A stretch of DNA of 64,000 bases from Marinobacterium marinum (GTDB taxonomy: Bacteria > Pseudomonadota > Gammaproteobacteria > Pseudomonadales > Balneatricaceae). Under the pieces are notes generated by a model. That model saw nothing but the letters and a program-made list of their open reading frames with translations. It was not told the origin of the DNA and ran no database searches. Below are positions 10,264 to 19,839 of the stretch, piece after piece (positions within the stretch are counted from its first letter, which is position 1; each line of letters begins with the position of its first letter). The position numbers and the translations under genes are program-made. The stretch lies in NCBI RefSeq assembly GCF_013868415.1, contig NZ_JACEMT010000033.1:62001-126000 (forward strand), written 5' to 3'.

Positions 10264-10298
10264 ACCGATGTGACACGCCCAGGCGCTGTCACATCGGT
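10264..10298. terminator. long perfect hairpin between convergent aroA and bolA-like genes
   Basis: Perfect 12-bp stem ACCGATGTGACA / TGTCACATCGGT around an 11-base loop that can add an inner CGCC/GGCG pairing. It sits between aroA and the convergent bolA-like gene. No T-run follows on either strand. Probably a shared bidirectional transcript end. Confidence 0.65.
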
Positions 10299-10310
10299 AG
10301 CAAAATCCGT

Positions 10311-10637
10311 TTATCCGCCTGCCTGATCCGTCTTGGAGCCGCCCTTACAGGTCGGCGACAGCGGCACCTCACCACTGCGCTCAACCCACTCTTCCGGTGT
10401 ATGCAGATGCAGGGCCAGTGCATGAATGGGGTTCTGCATCAACTCCGCAACCAGGCCATAAACCTGCTGATGACGCTGCACCAACCGCTTGCCGGCAAAA
10501 TCGGGGCTGACCAGTACCAGCTTGAAGTGGCTTTCGGTAGCAGGTCCCGAATGCATATGACTTTCGTTTTCCAACCGGATATATTCCACCTGCAATCCCG
10601 CCTGAAGCAGGCATTCCAGCTGTTCAGCAACACTCAT
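10311..10637 (-). CDS. BolA family protein
   Basis: 108 residues; ATG preceded by GGAG. The BolA fold signature is clear: ESHMHSGPATESHFKLVLVS, then FAGKRLVQRHQQVYGLVAE and IHALALHLHTPEEW. The HSG...ESHFK block carries the histidines that, in BolA-monothiol glutaredoxin complexes, bind an Fe-S cluster. BolA proteins affect cell shape, stress response and Fe-S trafficking. About 15 C-terminal residues (CKGGSKTDQAGG) are variable. It follows the DUF3422 gene by 36 bases on the same strand and may share its transcript. Confidence 0.9.
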   Translation of the reverse strand: MSVAEQLECLLQAGLQVEYIRLENESHMHSGPATESHFKLVLVSPDFAGKRLVQRHQQVYGLVAELMQNPIHALALHLHTPEEWVERSGEVPLSPTCKGGSKTDQAGG

Positions 10638-10673
10638 GTAAACTCCACTGATAACTCGACGGACGGCGCCCGA

Positions 10674-11975
10674 TCACTTGCGAATGCGATCCTTGCGCGC
10701 CATCTGAATAAAGTGATGATGTATTCTCCGGGTCGCCAGCCACACACTGGCAGTCACCACGGGAACCGCTATGCCGGTTGCCAATGACTTGTCAATCGGA
10801 ACACCTGCATCATACACCGCTTCGAAGACATACTTCAGCAGGCCGATCAGATAATAACTGATCGCCACCACGGACAGCCCCTCAACCGTATGCTGCATCA
10901 TCAACTGAATACGAGAACGTCGATCCATGGAGCTGAGCAACTGCTGATTCTGCTGGTGAATGCTCAACTCCACACGGGTACGCATCATATCGGACACACG
11001 ATCCACACGCGTGGACAGGTCTTCCAGACGCTCACCACTGGCCTGGCAGGTGCGTACCGCAGGCGTCAATCGACGGGTCATGAATTCAGTGATGGTCAAA
11101 TGTCCTGACACCTCATCCTCACGCAGCTCCTCCAGCCGGGTCAGGACCAGTGCATGATAGGCCTTGGTGGCACCGAACCGAAAGGTGAGCCGGGCACGCC
11201 AGGATTCTATATCAGCCGCCATGTCGATCAGATCGGCCAACAGAGCCGGCTCATCCACTCCGCCTTCTCCCGCCAACTGCTGGGTCAGCTGGGCCAGACG
11301 ATCATTCATGCGCACCAGTTCCGGCGATACCGAACGCGCCAGCGGCAAGGCCAACAATGCCATCAGGCGATAGGTTTCAATTTCCATCAGACGCTGTGCC
11401 AGACGTCCCAGCTGGCTATCACTCATCCGCTTGTTAACCACCATCAAACGGCCAAACCCGTCGGAATGCAGTTGAAAGCTGGCCCACACATGCGCATCGC
11501 CATTCTGAGGACTGCTACCGACCAGACGCAGATCTTCAAATGCCCGCTTGACCTCCGGCAGGTCGGGCTCTGGAGCCTGGCGCGCATCTTCTATGCTGAC
11601 ATGAAAGGCCGCCACCACCTCTCCAGGCAGGGACTCTACCCACCCCTTAGGCAAAGGCGTCAAACCGGTCACGTCAAAAGGATCACTGCCTTCAGGTATG
11701 TCCAGGTTCGTGAACGTATAGGTCGTAAATTCGGTGTGCTGCTCGCGGCGCAGGCGAAAACTGCCACAATCGTACTCATAGCAGTTCTGATCCTGCTGAT
11801 GAACCGGACATCCAAAGACGCCATACAGCTCCTGCAAGTGCTCCTTCTGCGCCCGTTTTTGCGCTTCAGAACAGAGGACGGCAATGTGTGTTACCCGAGC
11901 GGGGCTGGGAATAACCTGGAAAGGACGGGAATGCAGCTCATCGTAAAGGTGTGATCGCAGCGGATGAATGTTCAT
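10674..11975 (-). CDS. DUF3422 family membrane protein
   Basis: 433 residues from the ATG of MNIHPLRSHLYDELHSRPFQVI; a TTG immediately ahead is an alternative. The N-terminal LYDELHSRPF and the overall plan (long soluble domain, coiled coil, two C-terminal membrane helices) match DUF3422. The helices are VVAISYYLIGLLKYVF and TGIAVPVVTASVWLATRR near residues 375-425. The C-terminus resembles DUF3422/CorA-like topology, but the family function is unknown. Possibly co-transcribed with the bolA-like gene. Confidence 0.8.
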   Translation of the reverse strand: MNIHPLRSHLYDELHSRPFQVIPSPARVTHIAVLCSEAQKRAQKEHLQELYGVFGCPVHQQDQNCYEYDCGSFRLRREQHTEFTTYTFTNLDIPEGSDPFDVTGLTPLPKGWVESLPGEVVAAFHVSIEDARQAPEPDLPEVKRAFEDLRLVGSSPQNGDAHVWASFQLHSDGFGRLMVVNKRMSDSQLGRLAQRLMEIETYRLMALLALPLARSVSPELVRMNDRLAQLTQQLAGEGGVDEPALLADLIDMAADIESWRARLTFRFGATKAYHALVLTRLEELREDEVSGHLTITEFMTRRLTPAVRTCQASGERLEDLSTRVDRVSDMMRTRVELSIHQQNQQLLSSMDRRSRIQLMMQHTVEGLSVVAISYYLIGLLKYVFEAVYDAGVPIDKSLATGIAVPVVTASVWLATRRIHHHFIQMARKDRIRK

Positions 11976-12096
11976 CAATGAATCCGAGCCAAAGATTCAA
12001 CCTTAATCAATTGCGCTAATGATGAAAACCCCCCGCTAATCGTCAAACCGACCCTGTTTATCTTATACTTGCGGCCCATATCAACACGAGTCGCCT

Positions 12097-12753
12097 ATGA
12101 TTGTCCGCGTGCTGCCCCAGCTGGAAAGCCGTCACGACTGGATCGCCTTCTGCCGTCGGGATGTACCTTATTGCATGATTGACAGCCCCGCCTGCCTGGT
12201 CGATTTCCAAAGCCATTTTCTGCAACTGACTCTGTTCAGCAAGCAGGCACCGGTACGCTACACCCTTGGCTCCCGCCGCTCCATGGACCCTGCCTGGCAG
12301 CTGATCAAGCGCTGTAACTGGAGCCTGCAGGCACTGGTAGCCGGACTCGAAACCCTGGATTTTAGCGGTAATGTACGTGACAACGGTTTTCTGGGAGTTC
12401 ATTCGGATCTGAGTGCGCGCCGCTCCCGCCCCCGTGACCAGCACCTGCACGCGCCAGACAGCAGCGAACTCCTGCCACCGTTAACAGCACTGCCCGATAC
12501 CTGGCGGATTACCGCCCTGAAACGACTGCTGGCCAATCACCAGTATCGGGACTGGCGCAACGAGGAGGCGAACGCCTCTCTGGGCGCCAGTGCGGTACTG
12601 CTGGAGCTGTTGAATCACCCTCACGACTGGCAGGTGCTGACAAGCGGCCCGAGGCTGCAGCTGAGCTATCGCGGCCGGGTATTGGTCAGCCTGATTGCCG
12701 ACCTGGAACAGCGCCAGCCGGGGCAGCCCTCCCTGCCTGCCCCCTTCCGCTAG
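12097..12753 (+). CDS. hypothetical protein, convergent with mksB
   Basis: 218 residues starting MIVRVLPQLESRHDWIAF; I do not recognise a family. It has no signal peptide or membrane segment. It is rich in Arg, Leu and Trp, with a low-complexity, possibly flexible stretch near 105-125 (SARRSRPRDQHLHAPDSS). Codon use looks like the neighbours, so it is likely a real gene. It ends only 4 bases before the mksB stop on the opposite strand. It lacks the length (about 400) and TOPRIM acidic motifs of JetD/MksG, so I do not take it as the missing Mks nuclease. Confidence 0.7.
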   Translation: MIVRVLPQLESRHDWIAFCRRDVPYCMIDSPACLVDFQSHFLQLTLFSKQAPVRYTLGSRRSMDPAWQLIKRCNWSLQALVAGLETLDFSGNVRDNGFLGVHSDLSARRSRPRDQHLHAPDSSELLPPLTALPDTWRITALKRLLANHQYRDWRNEEANASLGASAVLLELLNHPHDWQVLTSGPRLQLSYRGRVLVSLIADLEQRQPGQPSLPAPFR

Positions 12754-12757
12754 GCCG

Positions 12758-15700
12758 TCAGACCGGCAACGGTGCTCCTTCCGCTTCTGCCGCCAGTACC
12801 TTGTAGGGATGATCCGACGCCAGCAACGCCTTGCCCAGTTCAGTCGGAAATTCCACATCCAGATCGACAACCCGACCATCACGACACACGTTGATGATGG
12901 TATCCATACAGGACGAAAGCAGCGAGTACTTCTCGTCCGGTGCCGCAATAATGGTTTGCAGCCCCAGATCAGACATGAAGCCCAGTGATGTTACCGTGTT
13001 CTCGGAGTCCAGCTTGTTGAACGCCTCGTCAAAGACAGACAGGCTCAAACCACCGACCGGACGGCCATCACCGCCTTCTTTCAAACGGTAGGTTGCCCCC
13101 AGGGCGGCGGCCATGGCGACATAGAACGGCACCTGATGCTCACCACCCGAACCGGTCTTGATGCGCTGGGTCAACGTGGTTTTGCGATTCCCCTCAAGGT
13201 CCTTGACGACCAACTCGAAGTTGTAGAAGTTGCGGTAATCCTGCAACAGGCTGCTTTCGCCCTCGTCACTGAGCACGTCATGAATCTTGTTCAGCGCCTC
13301 GCGGTGGTCGTTATCCCCCTGATGCTGAATATCAAACAGGGTACCCACGTTGGCCTGATCCAGACGGGTGTAGGCTTCGACCAGTTCCAGAATATCCTTG
13401 AGTTCCGGGTTCGGCATCATCTCGAAGCTGTACATTTCCTGATGGAAAGGACGGTTCTTAAGGTGACTGTTCAGTTCGCGAATCAGGTCCTTGATCTTGT
13501 TGATCTGATCGTTCAGGTGCGCGACAAAGTCCGAACGGAAGGCCGTTTCCGCTTCCAGTCGCGCCCGCTCGGCACGCTTGGTGTATTCGGCCAGCTCTGA
13601 ATCTCGCAGCGCCTGCACCGTCTTATTGACGTAGAATTCAAGATCTTCATGGCTGGATTCGGCACTGATATTATCCAGCTCCTGATGACTCAGGCCGCCG
13701 CCATGGTAGCGCGCCTTGTACTGCGCCACCGCATCACGCACGGCATTCTTTTTCTTTTCATGCAGCTGAATTTCGGACTGGGCACGCTTGGCCGCCTCGA
13801 AAATGATGCGTTCCAGCTCGCCACCGCAGCTGTCGTCCAAATAGTCGCGTTTTTCCTGAGCGGCCTGGGCATCGAAATGGGCCTTTTCTGCACACAGGGT
13901 ACGTGACTGGGCGTGCTCGACCAGCTCCTGCTCCAGCACTTCCAGACTGGCATTGTCCTTGATCATGCCGGTCCGCACTTTTTGCAGCTTTTCCATCAGC
14001 GCTTTCTGCTTGGCATCTATCTCCTGCTGCTGTTCCGCCAGCTCGGCAATACGTACCCGAATACCACTGTCATCGTGATTGCGCAGGTCTGTAACTGCTT
14101 GCTCATAGCCGGCCACTTCTGTCGCCAGCTGCTCTCTCTGATTCCCCAGGTCAAACACGCTTTCGGTCATATGTGTCAGGCTGGAGGTCATGTTGATCAA
14201 GGCATCGCGCAACTTCTCCAGTGACTCGTGACGCCGTCCCAGTGTCGTGAACTCGGCAATCAGTTCATCCACCTGACGCCCCTGCACTTCCAGCTGATCC
14301 TGACGACGACGGATACCCATGATAGGGCTCAGCTCATTGATGGAAGTGGTGGAACCTTCGGTCTGCAGCATGCAGTCATAGGTCAACGCACGCTCCTGCC
14401 GCAGCAGCTCATGCTCCGTTTCCACCGCCATCACGCCCCCCAAGGCACGGTTCATGTAGGCGCGAGCATGGTCGTTATCGGTATCGATAAACTCCGCCAA
14501 CGACCCACGCTTGCTGCGATGCAGCCAGTCACCGGACTTGGTGGTATTGATGATGCGGCACCCCTTGAGGTGACGACCCTTGCGACGATACAGGGTAATC
14601 GCTTCCTTGACTCTGTCCGGCGCCACGACCAGAGCCTCGCGACGCGCCCCCAGGAAAGATTCGATGGCGATGCGCCACTTGTCATCATTGATATCTGCCA
14701 GCTCGCAAATCGGAGTCGACTCAATACCATAGCTGTCCAGCAGGTCCATCAGCTCACGAGTGTTATGGCGAATGGGGGCACGCCCCTGCTGCAGTTGTTC
14801 AACCGCGCTTTTCTGATTCTGAATCAGGCTGCGAAGGTCGTTGATACGAATCACCGATTCTTCATAACGACGTGCAATCGCCTTACGTACATCGTCAACC
14901 TGAGCCTTGAGCTGCTCAATCACCTTATCGACGCTGACCGGCTCCGCAGGCCACTGGTCCACCGGCAGGTTCTCACCCGAGCGCCACAAATCAACCGAAC
15001 GCTCGACCAGCGGACGGAAGTCTGCCGGCAACAATTCATTGTAAGCGGCAAAACTCACAGTCGTGCGCAGCAGGTTGTAGGCCTGCTGTATTTTGTCACG
15101 CACGACGCCCTGTTCATGCTGACGGGCCTTGATCGTGGATTCCAGCGCATTGATCTTGTGCGCGGAATCACTGGTATTCAACTCGGCGCGAGCGTCTGCC
15201 AAATCCTGCATCGCCTGGTTCAGACGAATGCTGTTTTCTTCCAGTTGCCGCTGCAGCTGTTCTTCTTTTTCAGTGGCTGCTTCCAGGCGCTCCGCGGTTT
15301 CTTCCTTGCGCAAATCGGCATTTTCGAAACGGCTTTCGTGCACAACCCATTCATATTCAACCGCATTCTTAATATTGCGGCTGATGCCACCACAGTGCTC
15401 CTGAACTTTCTCCAGTTCCCCGATACGGTTGGCGACTTCCTGTGTTTTATGCTCCATCGCTCGGTATTCATCCAGCGATTTGCGGAAGGCGCCTACATGC
15501 ACGATGTTCTCATCCAACACGAACTCCCGAATAAAACGGGTCGGGCTGTCAATCGGCACAAATTTAAGCGCATTCTTGAAGTTTTTGATGAACTTGTCGT
15601 CATCGTTGGGCATCTGCGGATCATGGCTCAGGTGTGTCACCATATCGCGAATAAAGCGGTTGGCCCGTTTTTCCAACACCATGTCCGGGCACTGCTTGAG

Positions 15701-16180
15701 CAGGCTGTCACGCACCTCATTCCAGGGACGAGGCAAGCGACCACTACCCTGTTTCACCGAGAAATCATCCAGTGAAACGGAAAAGTCCGGCAGAATAAAA
15801 CGGCCCAGCACATCCTCTTCGGCGGATGCCGTAGACGCGCTGATCGCAATACCGATACAGCTTTCCTTCGCGGTCTCGGTGTCAAAAAAGCTCAAGGCCA
15901 TATAGGTCAGCGAGTCTTCACGCGCCATCGCTTTCTTGCCCTGCTCATCCATGAAGCCGAGACAGTAGGTCCGCAGCGAGCGCTCGCTTTTTTCACCCGC
16001 CGAGGCGTTGAAGCTCAGGTGACGCTTGTGCCCCCCCATCAAGACGGTCTGAATCGCATCCAGCAGGGACGATTTTCCCGAGCCGTTGGGGCCGACAATG
16101 GCAACATTCCCTTTGATCGGAATTTCAACGGCACCCAGTACATACCAGTTGACCAGAACAATTCGGTTAAGCTGTTTCAT
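12758..16180 (-). CDS. mksB: MksB, SMC-like ATPase of the MksBEF condensin
   Basis: 1140 residues. The N-terminal half-ATPase has Walker [11 protein letters not shown] at 29-38. Long coiled-coil arms run from about 260 to 900 around a hinge near 500-650. The C-terminal half has the signature region [19 protein letters not shown] and Walker [22 protein letters not shown]. This is the MukB/MksB/JetC class of SMC proteins, which dimerise and compact or extrude DNA with kleisin MksF and MksE. Its ATG overlaps the mksE stop (ATGA). The length and separate E and F subunits fit MksB or Wadjet JetC; with no nuclease gene after it I call it a chromosomal MksB. Confidence 0.93.
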   Translation of the reverse strand: MKQLNRIVLVNWYVLGAVEIPIKGNVAIVGPNGSGKSSLLDAIQTVLMGGHKRHLSFNASAGEKSERSLRTYCLGFMDEQGKKAMAREDSLTYMALSFFDTETAKESCIGIAISASTASAEEDVLGRFILPDFSVSLDDFSVKQGSGRLPRPWNEVRDSLLKQCPDMVLEKRANRFIRDMVTHLSHDPQMPNDDDKFIKNFKNALKFVPIDSPTRFIREFVLDENIVHVGAFRKSLDEYRAMEHKTQEVANRIGELEKVQEHCGGISRNIKNAVEYEWVVHESRFENADLRKEETAERLEAATEKEEQLQRQLEENSIRLNQAMQDLADARAELNTSDSAHKINALESTIKARQHEQGVVRDKIQQAYNLLRTTVSFAAYNELLPADFRPLVERSVDLWRSGENLPVDQWPAEPVSVDKVIEQLKAQVDDVRKAIARRYEESVIRINDLRSLIQNQKSAVEQLQQGRAPIRHNTRELMDLLDSYGIESTPICELADINDDKWRIAIESFLGARREALVVAPDRVKEAITLYRRKGRHLKGCRIINTTKSGDWLHRSKRGSLAEFIDTDNDHARAYMNRALGGVMAVETEHELLRQERALTYDCMLQTEGSTTSINELSPIMGIRRRQDQLEVQGRQVDELIAEFTTLGRRHESLEKLRDALINMTSSLTHMTESVFDLGNQREQLATEVAGYEQAVTDLRNHDDSGIRVRIAELAEQQQEIDAKQKALMEKLQKVRTGMIKDNASLEVLEQELVEHAQSRTLCAEKAHFDAQAAQEKRDYLDDSCGGELERIIFEAAKRAQSEIQLHEKKKNAVRDAVAQYKARYHGGGLSHQELDNISAESSHEDLEFYVNKTVQALRDSELAEYTKRAERARLEAETAFRSDFVAHLNDQINKIKDLIRELNSHLKNRPFHQEMYSFEMMPNPELKDILELVEAYTRLDQANVGTLFDIQHQGDNDHREALNKIHDVLSDEGESSLLQDYRNFYNFELVVKDLEGNRKTTLTQRIKTGSGGEHQVPFYVAMAAALGATYRLKEGGDGRPVGGLSLSVFDEAFNKLDSENTVTSLGFMSDLGLQTIIAAPDEKYSLLSSCMDTIINVCRDGRVVDLDVEFPTELGKALLASDHPYKVLAAEAEGAPLPV

Positions 16181-16968
16181 GACGGGGTATCCTCCGCTTT
16201 ATCAGTGTCGCGCTCATCATTAGCGGCAGGCTCGCTGTATTCCGCTTCTGCGGCAGGCGGTTGCGGTTCAACCGTTTCCGGCTCAGCGGCGTCCGCTTCG
16301 ACATCCACTGGCTCCTCAACATGAGCATCAACCGGGGCTTCATCCGTCGCATCCGGTTCAGACTCTTCGTCCCCCCGGTCCCGAATATCCAGATCGCACA
16401 GCGCTTCCAACTGACCGATATAATCCTCAACCACTACTTGGCGGATGGTGGGGTTGATCCTCAAGGGAATATTCTTGGGATCTGTCTCATCGACTTTCCC
16501 ACGCTCAACCAGACCATGACGGGTAAACAGCGACAGGATTTCCTTTAATCGCGTTTCATTGGGAATATCCTTGCCCGTCAGGCTGGCAAACAGGCGCAGC
16601 AGCTCGTCCGTGGTGGTGTAGGCCTTGCCACTTTCCACCTCAAAATTTTCCAGCTTCTGTTCATACTGCTGTCGCAGACACAACATCAACAGGGACTCGT
16701 CCAGTTTGAGCTTCAGCACCCGCTCCTCACCCTGGGGAATAATGCCCAGAAAGGCTTCATCCGGCTGATAGGCCAGCGTCCAGCCCAGCGCTTCAAACAG
16801 GTTGCGGAAATAGTCCAGATGACTCGCGATCAGAAAGTAGCTGTCACGGTGTACAGGGCGGTCCGCATAAAGGAACTGGCTGCTCAGCAACAAACCAGCG
16901 GCGCGGATAAAGTCATCAGCGTCATGCTGCTCATTGCGGGAGACGATTTTCTGCAGATCACCAAGCAT
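16177..16968 (-). CDS. mksE: MksE, accessory subunit of MksBEF (DUF4194)
   Basis: 263 residues. The N-terminal ~200 form the winged-helix MksE/JetB body ([68 protein letters not shown]). MksE dimers bind the kleisin MksF and bridge it to the SMC heads. From about residue 200 the tail is low-complexity and strongly acidic (Glu/Asp/Ala/Pro), which looks disordered and is not part of the core fold. The gene abuts mksF (stop codon directly followed by ATG) and overlaps mksB, a tightly coupled F-E-B order. Confidence 0.88.
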   Translation of the reverse strand: MLGDLQKIVSRNEQHDADDFIRAAGLLLSSQFLYADRPVHRDSYFLIASHLDYFRNLFEALGWTLAYQPDEAFLGIIPQGEERVLKLKLDESLLMLCLRQQYEQKLENFEVESGKAYTTTDELLRLFASLTGKDIPNETRLKEILSLFTRHGLVERGKVDETDPKNIPLRINPTIRQVVVEDYIGQLEALCDLDIRDRGDEESEPDATDEAPVDAHVEEPVDVEADAAEPETVEPQPPAAEAEYSEPAANDERDTDKAEDTPS

Positions 16969-18396
16969 TTAGGGATTCCTGTGGATGGTAAAACCACGAC
17001 ATTCCACCATATCGGCGACATTGACGTAGTGGTCTTCAAATTGAATTCGGTAACGTTTGCGCATGTGCAGCGCTTTCTTGCCCAGGGAGTTCAAGTGGCG
17101 GACATAGCTGAAGCAGATATACTCTTCTACCGTACTAATGCGGAAGTCGGTCGCTTTTAACTGGTCACGCCCGGCCAGCTGGCTTTCCAGAAAAGTCTCG
17201 ATCCGCTCCACGTTGACTTCGCGGCGCTCCTTCCATTCCTTGAACAGACGGCGCAGCTCCAGCACCTTGGGATCGATCTCCTGCTGAGTGATCACCCATG
17301 GCTTGGCTTCAATACGGCGACGTACGGGAGCACGCACACTGGCCGGCGCGATAAAGCCAACCTCTTCCAGAGTGTCCAGGCGCGGAGTCACATGATCCGG
17401 TAATTTGGCTGCCGCTGCGATGACACGCGACAGGCGTGCAGCCATGCCTGGCGTTGTTTTGTCCATGTAGCGCACCGTATCCGCCACTCGCTTTTCCAGC
17501 TGGTAGCGAAAATCGTCGATAGCCGCCAGACGCTGATCTACCGAGTCAAAAATGCGAATAATACGATTGATGTGCTGATGTACCTGAGCTTCAGCCACAT
17601 CCAGAGACACATCCAGCTGTAACTGATAATGCCCGGCCAGCTGCTTGAGCTTGAGCGGATCGAACTGCAGGTCACGCAGCATCGACAGAATCTGGCGCCG
17701 GAAGCGGAAAGGGTTGTTACGCGTTTTCAGCGTTTTGTAATCCGATACCAGAACCTGTTCGACAAAGCGGTCAAAGAAGCCGCGCACGATCTCCTGAGGA
17801 TTATTGCTGGCTGACAGGTTTATTTTCAGCTCGCGCAGGCTGAGCATCATATCGGTCAAGTGCGCACTGAAATCCGCAGCGGTCTGCGCCGCTTCCGCCA
17901 GGGTAATACCGCGCCCCTCGGGATCATGGACGGCCGATTCAAGCGAACTGAGCACGTTCAGCACCGCTCCGCCATAACTGCGTTTTTCCAGCTTGGCGAT
18001 ACTGACCAGCGAGCGCAGCAGATAGCTGACCGCGGGCGACAGCAGTACATAGGTACGATATACCTTCTGCTCTTCCTCTAGCCAGCCAGTCTGTACCAGA
18101 CGACGATAGATACGGTTGGTGTATTCGGCCGTCGAACGCGGCGGCTCTGTCGAGTCCTCCCCCTGCTCATGCTCCCAGCGCCGCACACCCATGCGCACCA
18201 CCGCATTTTCGATGGTAGAACGCACCAAATCACGAGGAATGAAGGGATCTATCAGATCTTCATCGAAAAAGAGATCCGCCAGCTCGAGCAGTACGGACTG
18301 GTAGACTTGCCGATTCTGCCCCGAGAGCGGGATGAAAATATCTTCAGGAAGCTTGTTAAACAGCACTGAGTTGTCCGGTTTGTGGTCGGTTTTCAT
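16969..18396 (-). CDS. mksF: MksF, kleisin subunit of MksBEF
   Basis: 475 residues; first gene of mksF-mksE-mksB. An N-terminal winged-helix region (VYQSVLLELADLFFDEDLIDPFIPRDLVRSTIENAV) is followed by a long helical middle (FRRQILSMLRDLQFDPLKLKQLAGHYQLQLD) and a C-terminal region ending CRGFTIHRNP, which matches the MksF/JetA class. The kleisin closes the SMC ring by bridging the MksB neck and head. Note RFDEL-like conserved positions are hard to judge by eye; the call rests on layout, size and partners. Confidence 0.88.
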   Translation of the reverse strand: MKTDHKPDNSVLFNKLPEDIFIPLSGQNRQVYQSVLLELADLFFDEDLIDPFIPRDLVRSTIENAVVRMGVRRWEHEQGEDSTEPPRSTAEYTNRIYRRLVQTGWLEEEQKVYRTYVLLSPAVSYLLRSLVSIAKLEKRSYGGAVLNVLSSLESAVHDPEGRGITLAEAAQTAADFSAHLTDMMLSLRELKINLSASNNPQEIVRGFFDRFVEQVLVSDYKTLKTRNNPFRFRRQILSMLRDLQFDPLKLKQLAGHYQLQLDVSLDVAEAQVHQHINRIIRIFDSVDQRLAAIDDFRYQLEKRVADTVRYMDKTTPGMAARLSRVIAAAAKLPDHVTPRLDTLEEVGFIAPASVRAPVRRRIEAKPWVITQQEIDPKVLELRRLFKEWKERREVNVERIETFLESQLAGRDQLKATDFRISTVEEYICFSYVRHLNSLGKKALHMRKRYRIQFEDHYVNVADMVECRGFTIHRNP

Positions 18397-18543
18397 AAGC
18401 GGGTTATGTTAGCGAAAAACCGTGTGCGAGATAAGAGGAAGGAAAGGCCTCACATCGGTTCGGATCATTTAGTCTGCTGCCGCCTTCTTGCTGCCCCAGA
18501 CGTCAACACGCCCAACAGCCTCTCTCCGCCCGCCCAGCCCCCC

Positions 18544-18565
18544 TGCATGGCAAATTTGCCATGCA
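18544..18565. promoter_or_regulatory. perfect 22-bp palindrome upstream of mksFEB
   Basis: Each arm is TGCATGGCAAA and the two meet with no spacer, giving a fully self-complementary 22-bp sequence 148 bases upstream of the mksF start. This looks like a dimeric-protein binding site. The bound factor is unknown: it could control mks, or be a loading or recombination site. Confidence 0.55.
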
Positions 18566-18634
18566 TTTGGAGTAACGATGTAAACAGTTTCACTAGGCCC
18601 TTGATGCAACAGGAAATTTTTTTCACATTAGGGC

Positions 18635-18663
18635 TTGACGACCCGCCAACTCATCACTAATAT
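18635..18663 (+). promoter_or_regulatory. sigma-70 promoter of the tRNA-Asn/Asn/Pro cluster
   Basis: TTGACG at 18635-18640 and TAATAT at 18658-18663 with a 17-base spacer, 21 bases before the first tRNA. Near-consensus and well placed for a strong stable-RNA promoter. Confidence 0.8.
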
Positions 18664-18684
18664 ACGGCCCCACGGTTGAGACGT

Positions 18685-18760
18685 TCCTCGATAGCTCAGT
18701 TGGTAGAGCAGTAGACTGTTAATCTATTGGTCGCTGGTTCGAGTCCAGCTCGAGGAGCCA
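18685..18760 (+). tRNA. tRNA-Asn (anticodon GTT)
   Basis: 76 bases with encoded CCA. Acceptor TCCTCGA pairs with TCGAGGA; D-loop AGCTCAGTTGGTAGAGC; anticodon stem-loop with GTT at 18718-18720; T-arm GCTGGTTCGAGTCCAGC. First gene of a three-tRNA transcript. Confidence 0.97.
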
Positions 18761-18779
18761 ACCTTACCGTTATGGCTAT

Positions 18780-18855
18780 TCCCTGATAGCTCAGTTGGTA
18801 GAGCAGTAGACTGTTAATCTATTGGTCGCTGGTTCGAGTCCAGCTCGGGGAGCCA
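18780..18855 (+). tRNA. tRNA-Asn (anticodon GTT), second copy
   Basis: 76 bases, identical to the first tRNA-Asn except in the acceptor stem, which here is TCCCTGA / TCGGGGA with one T-G wobble at the fifth pair. CCA is encoded. It lies 19 bases after the first copy. Confidence 0.97.
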
Positions 18856-18867
18856 TTTTAAAAGTGT

Positions 18868-18944
<77 letters not shown>

Positions 18945-19839
18945 CTTATAAATTTATGATATCTCTACCCCTCCCCAGTTGTAGTCTTAACCTATAGACT
19001 AAAAATATTTCACGACCTCCTCCCATCAGTCCAAGTTTCAAAATATACTGAGAGTCTTGCCGGGACGAACAGTCAAGAAACATCAAATTTACACCAAAGT
19101 AGCCCCACTCTTTGCAATAAAAGTGCACGGCATATTACACCACTAGCCGACAGACACATCACTATGCTTTGAAGCAGGTATAATACCAACGAAAGCCGGT
19201 ACTTTCGAAACTGATACGTAATTACCCTAGTCCCTCAAGCTAGCCAAAGCACAGCTGCTAAACCAGCCCACTAGAGCAAAAGCAGGGTGTACAAACCAAG
19301 CAGGTATCGACAGAAGGCTAAGCAACGCCCAACCAGGCCGACCTGACAACAACAGCAGCAAAGAAGGATAAAGAGCCATAAAACCCAAGATCATAAAAAA
19401 CGTCATGGCACTATTATATGGTACAGACGGCGTATATAGGAGCAGTGTTCAAAATTCTGTGTCTTTTCTTTAGACTGAACCGAAAAGAGATGACTCATGA
19501 CCAAACCTGCGTTCGATATGGATGCCGCGCTTCAAGCTCTGCGTGAGAGCAAAGACCTCACCGGCAAAGACCGTATCCTGACCCCGTTGATCAAGCAACC
19601 CACCAAAGCCGCAATACAAGTAACAGCAGCGAAAGCTACCTGAACAAAGCACAGATTACAGACCAGAGCATCGGACGCCCCCTCCAACACAACCTATAAA
19701 CTCAGCAAGCCGAGTCCTGAAACTCCTGACTACCGAGCCTTTCCAAACCGACCTTTCACCCCACTTCTGGTTTTGCAAAGGTGATAAAATCCGCATCTTC
19801 CATTCCTGTCAGGAGGCGCAGTCAGCGCGGAACATCAAC
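18945..19839. other. 0.9-kb non-coding stretch after the tRNA cluster
   Basis: No intact gene. The base composition of 18945-19440 is visibly richer in A+T than the flanks, with short chance frames only. The single recognisable item is the transposase relic at 19497. A tRNA cluster next to decayed mobile DNA suggests an old insertion spot. No terminator hairpin with a T-run was seen directly after tRNA-Pro. Confidence 0.6.
19497..19643 (+). pseudogene. N-terminal relic of an IS256-family transposase
   Basis: The 48-codon frame begins MTKPAFDMDAALQALRESKD and continues LTGKDRILTPLIKQ. This matches the usual N-terminus of IS256-family Mutator-type transposases (LTGKDGILTPLIKQLTEAA). After IKQ the sequence degenerates (PTKAAIQVTAAKAT) and stops. 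The catalytic DDE domain is absent. The preceding GTGTTCAAAATTCTGTGT at 19446-19463 resembles an IS256-family end. I found no matching right end before the next gene, so this is a truncated remnant. Confidence 0.65.

Larger units (their letters stand above)
18397..18684. other. intergenic region between mksF and the tRNA genes
   Basis: 288 bases separating the leftward mks operon from the rightward tRNAs. It must hold the mks promoter, which I could not pin down. It contains a perfect 22-bp palindrome and the tRNA promoter, both listed separately. No convincing reading frame. Confidence 0.6.

Noticed and set aside
12097-12753. JetD/MksG nuclease for the Mks system
   Set aside because: On the opposite strand, too short and without the acidic TOPRIM motifs.
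14228-15775. 515-codon open frame on the + strand
   Set aside because: Lies wholly inside mksB on the opposite strand; its composition is that of a reversed coiled-coil gene and it has no recognisable domain.
18946-19128. 60-codon reverse frame after tRNA-Pro
   Set aside because: Weak start, no similarity, in a decayed non-coding stretch.
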